From positions 2,680,800-2,744,799 of the forward strand of contig CP126122.1 of assembly GCA_030123565.1 (NCBI GenBank): a stretch of DNA of 64,000 bases, given 5' to 3'. The notes under the pieces are model-generated. The model searched no databases and was not told where the DNA came from. It was given only the letters and a program-made list of their open reading frames with translations. Both the position numbers and the translations under genes were made by a program. Position 1 is the stretch's first letter. Every line of letters begins with the position of its first letter. Shown piece by piece: positions 26,652 to 35,460 of this stretch. Source of the DNA: Nitrospira sp. Lineage in GTDB: Bacteria; Nitrospirota; Nitrospiria; Nitrospirales; Nitrospiraceae.

Positions 26652-27353
26652 CTATGGTTTGAGCTTGCCGAGCAGTTCCTGTGCCGCAGCCGCCTGTTCG
26701 CCGCCCTTATCCGCCGCCGAGACCTTGGAAAGGGCCTCGCGCGCCCGCACGTCGAACCCAAGTTTGTGGTAGACACGCCCCAATTCCAATTGCAGCATCG
26801 CCGGAGGCACATTCGGAGGCGTCACCGTCGCGGCATCTTCCAAGGCTTCCATCGCCCCTTGCAGATCCCCTTCATGCATCAAGGCTCTCCCCAGATGAAA
26901 CCGGGCCAGGTCGGGTGTCGGGTACAAGGGATTGCTGAGGGCTTGGCGGTACGCCGCAATCGCCTCTTGCCAACGGTCCTGGCTTGCCAGCACTTGGCCG
27001 AGATAGGTATGCGCCTCCGCATAGTCATTGTCGATGCGGATGGCTTCGCGGAGGGATTCTTCAGCCAATTTGAACCGCCCCTGCGACGCATAGATATGGC
27101 CCAACCCATACTGCGCTTCCTTGTTGTCGGGATTCAACTTCACGGCCTTTTGAAACGAGACGAAGGCCTGCTGTTGATCGGAATTCAACCGAGCGACCCC
27201 TTCCTGGTAGAATCCCTTCGACTTCCGCAGGTTCTCTTCGTCGGCGCAGCCCGAAAGCACACAGAGGCCCACCAGCAGGACCATGCAGCGGTCACCCGCA
27301 GTTCGGCACACCGTTCGTTTCGATCGACTCCGATCTCGATGACTCACCGTCAT
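26652..27353 (-). CDS. TPR lipoprotein
   Basis: A 233-residue protein with a basic N-terminus, a hydrophobic core and a lipobox ending in Cys36 (VLSGC). About five tetratricopeptide repeats follow, for example 'EAQYGLGHIYASQGRFKLAEESLREAIRID'. This resembles PilW/PilF- and NlpI-type outer-membrane pilotins or scaffolds, but no pilus genes are nearby. The ATG overlaps the PfkB stop (ATGA), so it is translationally coupled; an ATG at 27284 would give a shorter signal. Context with rodZ hints at an envelope role. Confidence 0.8.
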   Translation of the reverse strand: MTVSHRDRSRSKRTVCRTAGDRCMVLLVGLCVLSGCADEENLRKSKGFYQEGVARLNSDQQQAFVSFQKAVKLNPDNKEAQYGLGHIYASQGRFKLAEESLREAIRIDNDYAEAHTYLGQVLASQDRWQEAIAAYRQALSNPLYPTPDLARFHLGRALMHEGDLQGAMEALEDAATVTPPNVPPAMLQLELGRVYHKLGFDVRAREALSKVSAADKGGEQAAAAQELLGKLKP

Positions 27354-28267
27354 GAACCGATGTCCTCAAAGTGGGTCAACCGCTTGAACTCTTTGAAGCG
27401 TGCCTCAATCTCTTTGTAATCCAGGATCCGCAATCGGTCAAGGCTAAAGGCTTCTACGGTAAAGGAGGCCATGACGCTGCCGAAGATGATGGCTTGCCGC
27501 ATCGCCTCCGGCGACCGGTTTCCCGTCGCCGCCAAATAGCCCAGGAATCCTCCGGCGAACGTATCGCCGGCACCCGTCGGATCGCGCACTTCATCCAGCG
27601 GGAAGGCCGGCGCCCCGAACACCTGCTTCTCGTTGAACATCAAGACGCCGTATTCGCCGCGCTTGACGATCAGATGTTTTGGCCCTCGCGAGAGAATCCT
27701 CTTGGCCACCTTCACGAGGTTCGGGTCCTCGCCCAAGGCCCGCGCTTCGCCGTCGTTGATGATGAGAATGTCGATGTGTTCCAGCACCTTCCACAGCGCT
27801 TCCCGCTTGCCGTTGATCCAGAAATTCATCGTGTCGCAGGCCACCAGGGCCGGCCGTTTCACCTGCTGCAGCACATCGAGCTGCAACCCCGGATCGATGT
27901 TCCCCAGGAAGAGCACCTCCGGCGAGCCGTACTGGGCGGGAATCTTCGGGCGAAAGGTCTCGAACACGTTCAGCCTTGTGTCGAGCGTCTGCGCCTCGTT
28001 CAGTTGATGTGAGTAGGCCCCCTTCCAGCGAAAGGTGGCGCCGGGCCGACGTTCGAGTCCGGTCAAGTCGATCTTCCGACTCTTGAGAAAGGCCACATGT
28101 TGGTCGGGGAAATCTTCCCCGACGACCGCAATGAGATCGACCGTGGTGAAATAGCTGGCCGCCGTCGAGAAGTAGGTCGCCGACCCCCCCAGCACCTCCG
28201 TCACCTCGCCGAAGGGTGTGTTCACCGTATCCAACGCCACCGATCCGACCACCAACAACTTACCCAT
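27350..28267 (-). CDS. PfkB-family carbohydrate/nucleoside kinase
   Basis: A 305-residue ribokinase-like enzyme. 'GGSATYFSTAASYF' near residues 27-40 is the substrate-side signature, and 'DPTGAGDTFAGGFLG' near 228-242 holds the catalytic Asp and the anion hole. The substrate is not clear from sequence; family members phosphorylate adenosine, ribose, fructose derivatives and others. It lies 3 bases downstream of a methylthioadenosine phosphorylase gene and may act on a product of that route, such as adenosine or a pentose. It overlaps the TPR lipoprotein gene by 4 bases. Confidence 0.88.
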   Translation of the reverse strand: MGKLLVVGSVALDTVNTPFGEVTEVLGGSATYFSTAASYFTTVDLIAVVGEDFPDQHVAFLKSRKIDLTGLERRPGATFRWKGAYSHQLNEAQTLDTRLNVFETFRPKIPAQYGSPEVLFLGNIDPGLQLDVLQQVKRPALVACDTMNFWINGKREALWKVLEHIDILIINDGEARALGEDPNLVKVAKRILSRGPKHLIVKRGEYGVLMFNEKQVFGAPAFPLDEVRDPTGAGDTFAGGFLGYLAATGNRSPEAMRQAIIFGSVMASFTVEAFSLDRLRILDYKEIEARFKEFKRLTHFEDIGS

Positions 28268-28270
28268 GCC

Positions 28271-29170
28271 TCACCGTTTTCCTTTCCGCATCGCCACAGA
28301 GGGAGCGATCAAGAGATTCAACCGCCGTTTCGCCGAAGCCGGAATGCGATCCGGTGCGGTGACGATGGCGTTTCGCAGCGCCTGGCGGCACTCGCAGGAG
28401 CGATCGGGCTTCAGCCCCGGCACCGCAGTCTTCAACAATTGTTTGGCAAGCGCGACGTTCTTGTGAAGGGTCGCCAGAATAGCCTCGACGGTCACGGCCT
28501 CTTCCGTCTCATGCCAGCAATCGTAGTCCGTGACCAGCGCGACCGTGGCATAGCAGAGCTCGGCTTCACGGGCCAACTTGGCTTCCGGCATGTTGGTCAT
28601 GCCGATCACGTCCACCCCCCACTGACGATACAGTCGCGACTCGGCCTTGGTCGAAAACTGCGGCCCTTCCATACAGACATAGGTCCCGCCCCGCTGGAGA
28701 CTCGCCCCCACAGAACGCCCCGCTTGCTCCAATGCATCGGCCAAGGACCGGCAGACCGGTTCCCCGAACCCCACATGCGCCACGATGCCTTCATCGAAAA
28801 ACGTCGACGCGCGTCGCTTGGTGAGATCGATGAACTGATCCGGCAATACCACGGCTCCGGGATGGATCGATTCCTTCATGCTGCCGACGGCACTGACGGA
28901 AATCACTTGCGTGACGCCCAACGACTTCAGCGCGTAGATATTGGCACGATAGTTGATGCTGCCGGGATTGATCCGATGGCCTCGACCGTGCCGAGAGAGA
29001 AACGCCACCCGGACTCCGCCGAGAACACCGACGACGACGGCATCAGAAGGAGCGCCGAACGGCGTGCGGACGCGCGCCTCGCGAATCTTCTCCAACCCTT
29101 CGATGTCGTACAACCCGCTGCCGCCGATAATGCCGATGGCGGTCTGGCCCGCCTTTTTCGATCCTGTCAT
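28271..29170 (-). CDS. mtnP: S-methyl-5'-thioadenosine phosphorylase
   Basis: A 299-residue phosphorylase splitting methylthioadenosine into adenine and methylthioribose-1-phosphate in methionine salvage. 'IGIIGGSGLYD' opens the fold, 'LSRHGRGHRINP' is the phosphate-binding stretch, and 'MEGPQFSTKAESRLYRQWGVDVIGMTNMPEAKLARE' is the MTAP signature. The start at 29170 overlaps the miaA stop (ATGA); the open frame continues upstream only as a shadow of miaA. The extra C-terminal tail of about 25 residues is basic. A purine-nucleoside phosphorylase activity cannot be excluded. Confidence 0.92.
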   Translation of the reverse strand: MTGSKKAGQTAIGIIGGSGLYDIEGLEKIREARVRTPFGAPSDAVVVGVLGGVRVAFLSRHGRGHRINPGSINYRANIYALKSLGVTQVISVSAVGSMKESIHPGAVVLPDQFIDLTKRRASTFFDEGIVAHVGFGEPVCRSLADALEQAGRSVGASLQRGGTYVCMEGPQFSTKAESRLYRQWGVDVIGMTNMPEAKLAREAELCYATVALVTDYDCWHETEEAVTVEAILATLHKNVALAKQLLKTAVPGLKPDRSCECRQALRNAIVTAPDRIPASAKRRLNLLIAPSVAMRKGKR

Positions 29171-30195
29171 AGAGTCGATTCCGTTTCCATGGTGCGGGGC
29201 GTTCGCGACGCCACCGCCGGTTGTCGATTGTCCATATGCTGCACGAAAGTCTGAATGGTTTCGAACAGACGTTCGGCCACTTCCGGACCGTCTTGCGCAT
29301 CGAGGGACCACCAGCGAAGCTCCGATTCCTTCCGAAACCAGGTCAGCTGGCGCTTCGCGAAGTGCCTGGTATCGCGCTTGACCAAACGGATCGCCTCCGC
29401 CTGGTCGTATTCGCCCGCCAGATAACCGGCAACCTGCCGATACCCCAACCCCTTCATCGCACCCAACCCCCGCCCATACCCCCCGGCGAGAAGGCGTTCG
29501 GTTTCTTGCACCAATCCCCCGGCAAACATCGCGTCCACCCGCCGGTCGATGCGGCGATAGAGCTGTTCGCGATCGCGATTCAAACCGATCATCAAGACCG
29601 AAAAGGGTTGCTCGGAACAATGATGTTGCCGGTGGAGCTCCGAAAGACGACGTCCCGACAAATGATGCACTTCGAGCGCCCGCACGATCTTGACCTCGTC
29701 ATGGGGATGGAGCTGCCCGGCCAATTCGGGATCGATACGTGTCAGCTCCTCGTGAAGAACCTGTCGTCCCTCTGCACGGGCCACCTGCGCCAAGGCCGAA
29801 CGGAACGCCTGATCTGCCGGCGGAGCATCGCAAAGGCCGTGGATCAGCGTCCTGACATACAACCCCGTGCCGCCGACCACCAGCGGAAGCCGTCGTTCTC
29901 CATAGAGCCGCTCGATTTCCTGCATCGCCTGCTTGCGATATTGTCCGGCGTTGAAGGACTCGTGGGGATCGACCAGATCGATGAGCCGGTGCGGCACCCC
30001 TCGTCGCTGCTCGACCGTGGGTTTGTCGGTCGCGATGTCCATCCCCCGGTAGACCTGGCGAGAATCTGCCGTCAAGACTTCCGTGTCCAGCGCCTGCGCC
30101 AATTGCACCGCGATCTCGCTTTTTCCCACCGCCGTCGGCCCGACCAGCACCGCCAGCGGCCGCGACCGTAAAACCGATTCCGACAGCCGCCACAT
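29167..30195 (-). CDS. miaA: tRNA dimethylallyltransferase MiaA
   Basis: A 342-residue enzyme adding a dimethylallyl group to A37 of tRNAs that read UNN codons. The P-loop GPTAVGKS is at about residues 19-26, followed by 'DSRQVYRGMDIATDKPT', the substrate-recognition motif, and 'VVGGTGLYVRTLIHGL'. Length is slightly above the family's usual 300-320. AAAGGGG lies just before the ATG at 30195. It sits 10 bases after the mutL stop, the same mutL-miaA order found in many bacteria. Confidence 0.95.
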   Translation of the reverse strand: MWRLSESVLRSRPLAVLVGPTAVGKSEIAVQLAQALDTEVLTADSRQVYRGMDIATDKPTVEQRRGVPHRLIDLVDPHESFNAGQYRKQAMQEIERLYGERRLPLVVGGTGLYVRTLIHGLCDAPPADQAFRSALAQVARAEGRQVLHEELTRIDPELAGQLHPHDEVKIVRALEVHHLSGRRLSELHRQHHCSEQPFSVLMIGLNRDREQLYRRIDRRVDAMFAGGLVQETERLLAGGYGRGLGAMKGLGYRQVAGYLAGEYDQAEAIRLVKRDTRHFAKRQLTWFRKESELRWWSLDAQDGPEVAERLFETIQTFVQHMDNRQPAVASRTPRTMETESTL

Positions 30196-30205
30196 GCATC
30201 CCCTT

Positions 30206-32011
30206 TCACGACGCGCGGTCGAACAGACGGGCCAGTTCATCGGCCGATAGACGGAACGCGACCCGGCGGCCGTGCGGACAGGTCATGATCAGCCCCTCCG
30301 CCACCCAGTCCTGCACCAATTGCTTGATCTCGGGAAGCGCCATGGCCCGACCTGCACGCACCGCCCCATGACAGGCCAACGATGCCAGGATGGGCTTCAC
30401 TTTCGTTTCCAGCGAGGAAATCGACTCCCACTGTTCGAGGTCCTCGATCAGATCTTGCACGAGCGCGGCCAGATCAGTATGGCCCAGCAGCACCGGTAGG
30501 CTGCGGATCAGAAACGATGAAGGCCCGAAGGGCTCGATCAGCAATCCGAGCCGTTCCAATTCCGGCAGCCGGCGTTGGAGCATGAGGGCCTGTTGAAGCG
30601 GCAACTCCAATGGCTCCGGCAACAACAGCGGTTGTGACGGCAGGCTGTTGCCTTGCCAGGCTCGCCACAAGCGCTCGAACAAGACCCGCTCATGCGCCGT
30701 ATGTTGATCGATCACCTGGAGTTCGGTTCCCACCTGTACGATCAGAAACGTGCGGCTCATCTGGCCCAGCGGAAGAATGTCCGGCGGTTCGGTCGAGTCA
30801 TATGTGGTCACCCCTTCCCCGACAAAGGAAGTTTGGCCGACCGCCGGTACGGCAGACGCAAGGGGCTCCTTCGACCCTGCCATGGCCCGACCGTGGTCCG
30901 ATCCTGATTCGAACGCGGTGCGACCCTCGATGCGAGAAGGAACGATCGATGAAACAGGGTCGCTGACATGAGCATGGGCGGCACCGGCCATCGATGCCTC
31001 GACCTGAGCGCGCCCGAGTGCATGACGCACCGCCGAACGGACCAGTTGATGCACGGATTCCGTCTCGGCGAATCGCACCTCCCGCTTGGTCGGATGCACG
31101 TTGACGTCGACCAGTTGGGGCTCGACGTCGAGAAAGAGAACGAACAGGGGAGTATGGCCCTTCGCGAGGAACGAGCTGTAGCCGTCGATGACGGCATGGT
31201 GCACGGTGCCGTTCTTGACCGGCCGGCGGTTCACGAACAATTCCTGCGGGGTTCGTCCGGCGCGCGCCCGCACCGGATCGATGATGAACCCCTTGACGTA
31301 GAGGCCATTTCGCTCCGCCTCCACGGCCAACGCCCGGTCGCTGAACAACGCACGATAGATCTGCAGGACACGATCGCGATGGGAGGACACGGCGGGAAGG
31401 TTGAATACCTCGTATCCGTTGTGGACCAAGCGCACATGCACCTGCGGCCAAGCCAACCCGGCCTGCTGCACCGCATGGCTGATGTGGGAAAATTCGGTTG
31501 TCGCGGACTTGAGAAACTTTTTGCGGGCCGGTGTATTGTAGAAGAGGTCGGCAACCTCTATGGAGGTCCCGGGAACGGCGGCGGCATCGTCCACCCGATC
31601 GATCACTCCGCCTGTCAGCCGGAGTTGCGTCCCCACCTGCTCGTTCCGAGCCACCGTCGTCAGCCGGACTTTCGATACGGCCGCGATGCTCGGCAGCGCC
31701 TCCCCGCGAAAGCCCATCGTGCGAATGGCGCTGAGCTGCCGGTCGGATTGCAATTTGCTCGTGGCATGCCGCTCAAAGGCCAGGCCGGCATCGGCCCGCG
31801 ACATGCCTTCGCCGTCGTCCGTGACGCGGATCAGTCCGAGGCCCCCGTCCTTGATTTCAACTGTAATGGTGCTGCTGCCGGCGTCCAGGCTGTTTTCGAT
31901 CAATTCCTTCACCACTGCGGCCGGGCGTTCCACCACTTCGCCTGCCGCAATCCGGCCGATCACATCGTTCGGCAATACCTGGATCTTTCCCGGGCTACTG
32001 GCTATGGTCAT
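30206..32011 (-). CDS. mutL: DNA mismatch repair protein MutL
   Basis: A 601-residue GHKL ATPase coordinating mismatch repair. Motifs seen are 'ELIENSLDAGSS' (metal-binding Asn), 'VTDDGEGM', and 'TMGFRGEALPSI' (ATP lid). The C-terminal domain carries 'DQHTAHERVLFE', a variant of the DQHA(x)2E(x)4E endonuclease motif with Thr for Ala. 'ACHGAVRAG' and 'CPHGRRV' complete the nuclease metal site. It should therefore be a nicking MutL, as in bacteria without MutH. Between the domains is an Ala/Ser/Val-rich linker. A 72-base gap separates it from the cpoB-like gene upstream. Confidence 0.95.
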   Translation of the reverse strand: MTIASSPGKIQVLPNDVIGRIAAGEVVERPAAVVKELIENSLDAGSSTITVEIKDGGLGLIRVTDDGEGMSRADAGLAFERHATSKLQSDRQLSAIRTMGFRGEALPSIAAVSKVRLTTVARNEQVGTQLRLTGGVIDRVDDAAAVPGTSIEVADLFYNTPARKKFLKSATTEFSHISHAVQQAGLAWPQVHVRLVHNGYEVFNLPAVSSHRDRVLQIYRALFSDRALAVEAERNGLYVKGFIIDPVRARAGRTPQELFVNRRPVKNGTVHHAVIDGYSSFLAKGHTPLFVLFLDVEPQLVDVNVHPTKREVRFAETESVHQLVRSAVRHALGRAQVEASMAGAAHAHVSDPVSSIVPSRIEGRTAFESGSDHGRAMAGSKEPLASAVPAVGQTSFVGEGVTTYDSTEPPDILPLGQMSRTFLIVQVGTELQVIDQHTAHERVLFERLWRAWQGNSLPSQPLLLPEPLELPLQQALMLQRRLPELERLGLLIEPFGPSSFLIRSLPVLLGHTDLAALVQDLIEDLEQWESISSLETKVKPILASLACHGAVRAGRAMALPEIKQLVQDWVAEGLIMTCPHGRRVAFRLSADELARLFDRAS

Positions 32012-32083
32012 GGGAGGAGACGCCCCCTGAGGTTCGGATCGAGGAAGGAGTGGTGGAGAGGAGATCGTGCAGCCGACCAGAGA

Positions 32084-32863
32084 TCATCGAATCTCGGCCA
32101 TCTTCGCCTTCGCAAGCTTCGCTTCATCAGACGTGGAATATTCCTCGATGACCCGCTTGAGATATTTGCGCGATTTGGCCGTATCCCCGGTTTCTGCCGC
32201 CGACAGGCCCAGCTTGAAGAGGGAGGCAGGCACCTTTTCATTCCCCGCATACTCGTTCACCACATGCTCGAAAGACTGTATCGCCCGGATATAGTCCTTC
32301 TGACCGTAATAGGACTCCCCGAGCCAATAATGTGCGTTGGGGGTCAGTGAGGTCGAAGGAAAGTCCTTGATGAAACGCTGGAAGCCGCTCACCGCCAGAT
32401 CGAACTTGCCGTTGAGGTAATCATTGTAGGCCAGGTTGAAGGCCGAGGTCGGCGTAATGGAGGGCACCCCGGGTACGATCGACGGTGGATCGAGCGGCCC
32501 GGACGGCTTCGCCACGCGCGCCTGACGAGTGGCTTCGGCCAGCGCCAAGTCCGATCTGATGGAGGCTGCCTGGGCCAGTTGCGTCTCTTCGATTTTCGCC
32601 AATCGCCCCTCTATTTTTTGGAGCCGGGCCAACGCGTCATCGAGCCGCAATTTTCCTCCCTCCGGCTCACGAACCCGTTCGAGCGATTCCAGTCTCCGCT
32701 GCATCGCCTCGAAACGCTTCTGCTCCTGATCTTGGGTCTTGGCGATGATCGTCACTTGCTCCCGGATCTCCAAAAAGTCGGCATGCTTCGCACAGCCCAC
32801 CAAGAAAAGACTGCAGACGAACCCTGCCCCCACCTGCAATGGCACCATGAGTCGGCCGCTCAT
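32084..32863 (-). CDS. Tol-Pal-associated CpoB/YbgF-like lipoprotein (short copy)
   Basis: A 259-residue protein ending the tol-pal gene set. The N-terminus is a lipoprotein signal with Cys24 (LVGC), whereas typical CpoB is a soluble periplasmic protein. A coiled-coil of about 80 residues follows and then TPR-like repeats from residue 140 ('YNDYLNGKFDLAVSGFQRFIKDFP', 'NAHYWLGESYYGQKDY'), the YbgF hallmark. In E. coli CpoB couples Tol to peptidoglycan synthesis. It overlaps the longer paralogue by 4 bases (ATGA), and their C-terminal halves are clearly related. Confidence 0.88.
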   Translation of the reverse strand: MSGRLMVPLQVGAGFVCSLFLVGCAKHADFLEIREQVTIIAKTQDQEQKRFEAMQRRLESLERVREPEGGKLRLDDALARLQKIEGRLAKIEETQLAQAASIRSDLALAEATRQARVAKPSGPLDPPSIVPGVPSITPTSAFNLAYNDYLNGKFDLAVSGFQRFIKDFPSTSLTPNAHYWLGESYYGQKDYIRAIQSFEHVVNEYAGNEKVPASLFKLGLSAAETGDTAKSRKYLKRVIEEYSTSDEAKLAKAKMAEIR

Positions 32864-34536
32864 CGTTCGTGCAACTCCTTTAGTTGGTTCAGCTTGTCGA
32901 CGGCTTTATTGGCTTCCGGCGACCTCGGATAGAGATCGATGACCTGCTTCAACGCCGAAGCGGCACGTTTCCGGTCCTTCAGCGCCAGATAGGCGTATCC
33001 CTTTTTCAACAAGGCAGCCGGCACCTTTTCACTTGATGGATGGTTCAACTGCACCTGATCGTAGGCATCGATCGCGCGCGTATAATCCTTCTTGCCGTAA
33101 TAGGATTCGCCCAACCAAAACCGGGCGTTGGGCGCGAGGTCGGAATGCGGATAATGGACAAGAAACTCCGCAAACCCTTGTCGGGCTCCGTCCAAATCTC
33201 CATCTTTGAAGCGGGTGAGGGTCCGCTCATAGGATTCCCGATCCGCCACCAAAGCGGCGCTTCGGTTTTCCGAATGGGCGGCAGAGCCGTTGGACTGAGC
33301 CGGCGGTGCGACTTCCGGTGCCGGCATCGCCTGCGCTTGCGGAAGCGGCGTCACTTCTGCGACGGCCGACGCCTGCTCGGCCCGTTGGGAGGCAATCGTA
33401 CGCAACACCGACAGATGCTGTTCGACCTGCTTCAAAAACGCATGTTGACTTTCCAGATTCTTGTCCAGAGTTTGGATCTGAGCTTGAACATGCGCCAAGC
33501 CGCGCGCCGTCTCTTCGATGCGGCGTTCCTGCTCGTCTCCGCGCGACACGAACTTTCCACCGGCATTTTCCAAGGCTTTCGCCACCGACGCCACGCTCCG
33601 GTTGACTTCGTTCAAATGGTCCGCCGTGACCTTGTTGTCCGCATCGATTTTTCCCGCGAGCGCGTCCGTCCGTTTGCTCAATGCAGCCGCCTCCTGCTCC
33701 ACCGACGCAGTCGATGCGGCGAGATGCTTCACCGCCTGGTCCTGCTGCACGACACGTTCGCCCAAGCCGCTCAACGCTTGCTTGAACTCGACCAGCGCTT
33801 GGTTGAACTTCGATACCTGGTCCGCCAAAACCTTGTTCTGGGCGTCGAGCTGCGTCACATTGTGCGACCGGCCCTCAAGGGCCTGCAACAATTTCTGCTG
33901 TTCGTCCAACCGCGAATCGACTTTCTGTGCAAGCGCCGTCGTGGTCTTCTGAACGGCATCGAGCATGTTTTTCTGAATCGCGTCGATATGGGCCGCGACT
34001 TGATCCACCCGCGCCGTCGCAGCCGCGAGTTCAGACCGACTCCGGTCCCGCTCTCCTTTGAGCGAGGCATCCTGATCCACCAACTGCTTTTCGACCCACC
34101 CCAATCGTTTGCTCTCCTCGGCGAAGCGTTTTTCACTCTCACTCAACCGCTGGTTGACCCGCGAGTCCTGAGAAGCCAGTTTGGCCAACAAATCGTCTTG
34201 CCGCGCTTCCAATGTCTGGGCGCGGTGAATGGCCTTATCGACGTCGCCCCGCAAGGAGGGAATGTCCTGCTCGCGCAACGACACGATCTCCTGGTTTTGG
34301 CGGGCCCTGGTCTGGGCCTGTTCTTCCGTCGTCTGTTTGATCCGACGTTGAAGTTCCCGTTCGGTCTGCTTGAGATCGGCCTGTTGCGCCACACATCCGG
34401 ACAACAGGGAAAACCCCGCAGCCACGAGTACACAGACCCCAAGCCCGCACTGTTCACCCCGACGACCAGAAACACCCAAGCCCGCGGCTGATCGTCCGTT
34501 CACCATCTCATTTCGATGAAGCCATCCACCATCCAT
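32860..34536 (-). CDS. CpoB/YbgF-like lipoprotein with very long coiled-coil
   Basis: A 558-residue protein, about twice the usual CpoB length. The lipobox Cys is residue 48 (LLSGC), after an unusually long basic N-region. Residues 55-390 are one continuous coiled-coil, rich in Gln, Lys, Glu and Ala heptads. After a Pro/Ala/Gln linker the C-terminus carries the same TPR repeats as the short copy downstream ('NARFWLGESYYGKKDYTRAIDAYDQV'). AAGGGAG precedes the ATG at 34536. The coiled-coil could reach across the periplasm from the outer membrane. It lies between pal and the short copy. Confidence 0.87.
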   Translation of the reverse strand: MDGGWLHRNEMVNGRSAAGLGVSGRRGEQCGLGVCVLVAAGFSLLSGCVAQQADLKQTERELQRRIKQTTEEQAQTRARQNQEIVSLREQDIPSLRGDVDKAIHRAQTLEARQDDLLAKLASQDSRVNQRLSESEKRFAEESKRLGWVEKQLVDQDASLKGERDRSRSELAAATARVDQVAAHIDAIQKNMLDAVQKTTTALAQKVDSRLDEQQKLLQALEGRSHNVTQLDAQNKVLADQVSKFNQALVEFKQALSGLGERVVQQDQAVKHLAASTASVEQEAAALSKRTDALAGKIDADNKVTADHLNEVNRSVASVAKALENAGGKFVSRGDEQERRIEETARGLAHVQAQIQTLDKNLESQHAFLKQVEQHLSVLRTIASQRAEQASAVAEVTPLPQAQAMPAPEVAPPAQSNGSAAHSENRSAALVADRESYERTLTRFKDGDLDGARQGFAEFLVHYPHSDLAPNARFWLGESYYGKKDYTRAIDAYDQVQLNHPSSEKVPAALLKKGYAYLALKDRKRAASALKQVIDLYPRSPEANKAVDKLNQLKELHER

Positions 34537-34601
34537 GACAAGTCTCCCTTGACCGGCGCCTGTTCCGGAGAATCATGTCACATCGTCCATGATCCGAACA
34601 G

Positions 34602-35390
34602 TTATTTCGACCGGACCACCACGTGGCCGCGTCGGTTCTGCTGGTAGCAGGTTTCGCTCCGTTCGTTGCAGAAGGGGCGCTCCTTTCCATAAGAAACCAC
34701 GGCCAACCGGTTGGCCCCCACGCCGAGTTCCACCAGATAGTTCCGCACGGCCTTGGCGCGCTTTTCTCCCAGCACCAGATTGTAGGCCAACGTGCCGCGC
34801 TCGTCACAGTGCCCCTCGATCTTGACCAGAGCCGAGGGATTGCCCTTGATCCACTGGGCATCCTGCATCAACGATTGCCGGCCTTCCTCGGTAATCGTCC
34901 AGCTATCGTAGCCGAAAAACACGTCTCGCAATCCTGCCTCCGCCGACGCAGCCTGTTCCTTGGCCTGCTCACGACGGATGTCTTCGATCTGGCGCGCCGT
35001 GCTCTCCGACGGCTCCACCTTGGCCAACATGGTGCCGCCGCCGCCCAACCGCTCTTCGGACGGGGCCTTGCCGCCGGACACCGACTCGAATCCACGCAAC
35101 CCGCCGCTTTCGGGCTCGTCCTGCGGCTTGCTCGACAGGGACAAATCCGGGAACGTGGAACCGGCACTATCAAACCCACCGGCTGATCCACCCGTCGAAC
35201 CGCCCTGCGACCCCATTGATCCCATGGAACCCATTGCACTCGGCGCAGGACCTCCCGACTTCGCCATACCGCGTTCCGAAGATTGCGCATCGCCACCGGA
35301 CTGAATCGACTTTTTCGAACAGCCCCCTTGAATGACTAACAACATCCCGACTGCTACCGTCAGGCCCATTGTCGCTACCCGTATCGTCAT
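34602..35390 (-). CDS. pal: Peptidoglycan-associated lipoprotein Pal
   Basis: A 262-residue lipoprotein. The lipobox Cys is residue 24 (IQGGC). A low-complexity Gly/Ser/Met region (about residues 40-75) leads to the OmpA-like C-terminal domain from about residue 150: 'DVFFGYDSW', 'VKIEGHCDERGTLAYNLVLGEKRAKAVRNYL' and 'ERSETCYQQNRRGHVVV', which bind diaminopimelate in peptidoglycan. At 262 residues it is longer than typical Pal (about 170) because of the linker. The start at 35390 follows GAGGAG at 7 bases. It follows tolB with a 70-base gap. Confidence 0.94.
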   Translation of the reverse strand: MTIRVATMGLTVAVGMLLVIQGGCSKKSIQSGGDAQSSERGMAKSGGPAPSAMGSMGSMGSQGGSTGGSAGGFDSAGSTFPDLSLSSKPQDEPESGGLRGFESVSGGKAPSEERLGGGGTMLAKVEPSESTARQIEDIRREQAKEQAASAEAGLRDVFFGYDSWTITEEGRQSLMQDAQWIKGNPSALVKIEGHCDERGTLAYNLVLGEKRAKAVRNYLVELGVGANRLAVVSYGKERPFCNERSETCYQQNRRGHVVVRSK

Positions 35391-35460
35391 ATCGTTACTC
35401 CTCATGGCTGGTGAAATGGTTAATGCGTCGTATACAGAGTCAATTATGTGCCGGTCATCC

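Noticed and set aside
28097-29254. Plus-strand open frame of about 385 codons
   Set aside because: Antisense shadow of the PfkB and phosphorylase genes; composition is typical of shadow frames (Arg/His-rich).
30968-32350. Plus-strand open frame of about 460 codons
   Set aside because: Antisense shadow of mutL, which carries complete GHKL and nuclease motifs.
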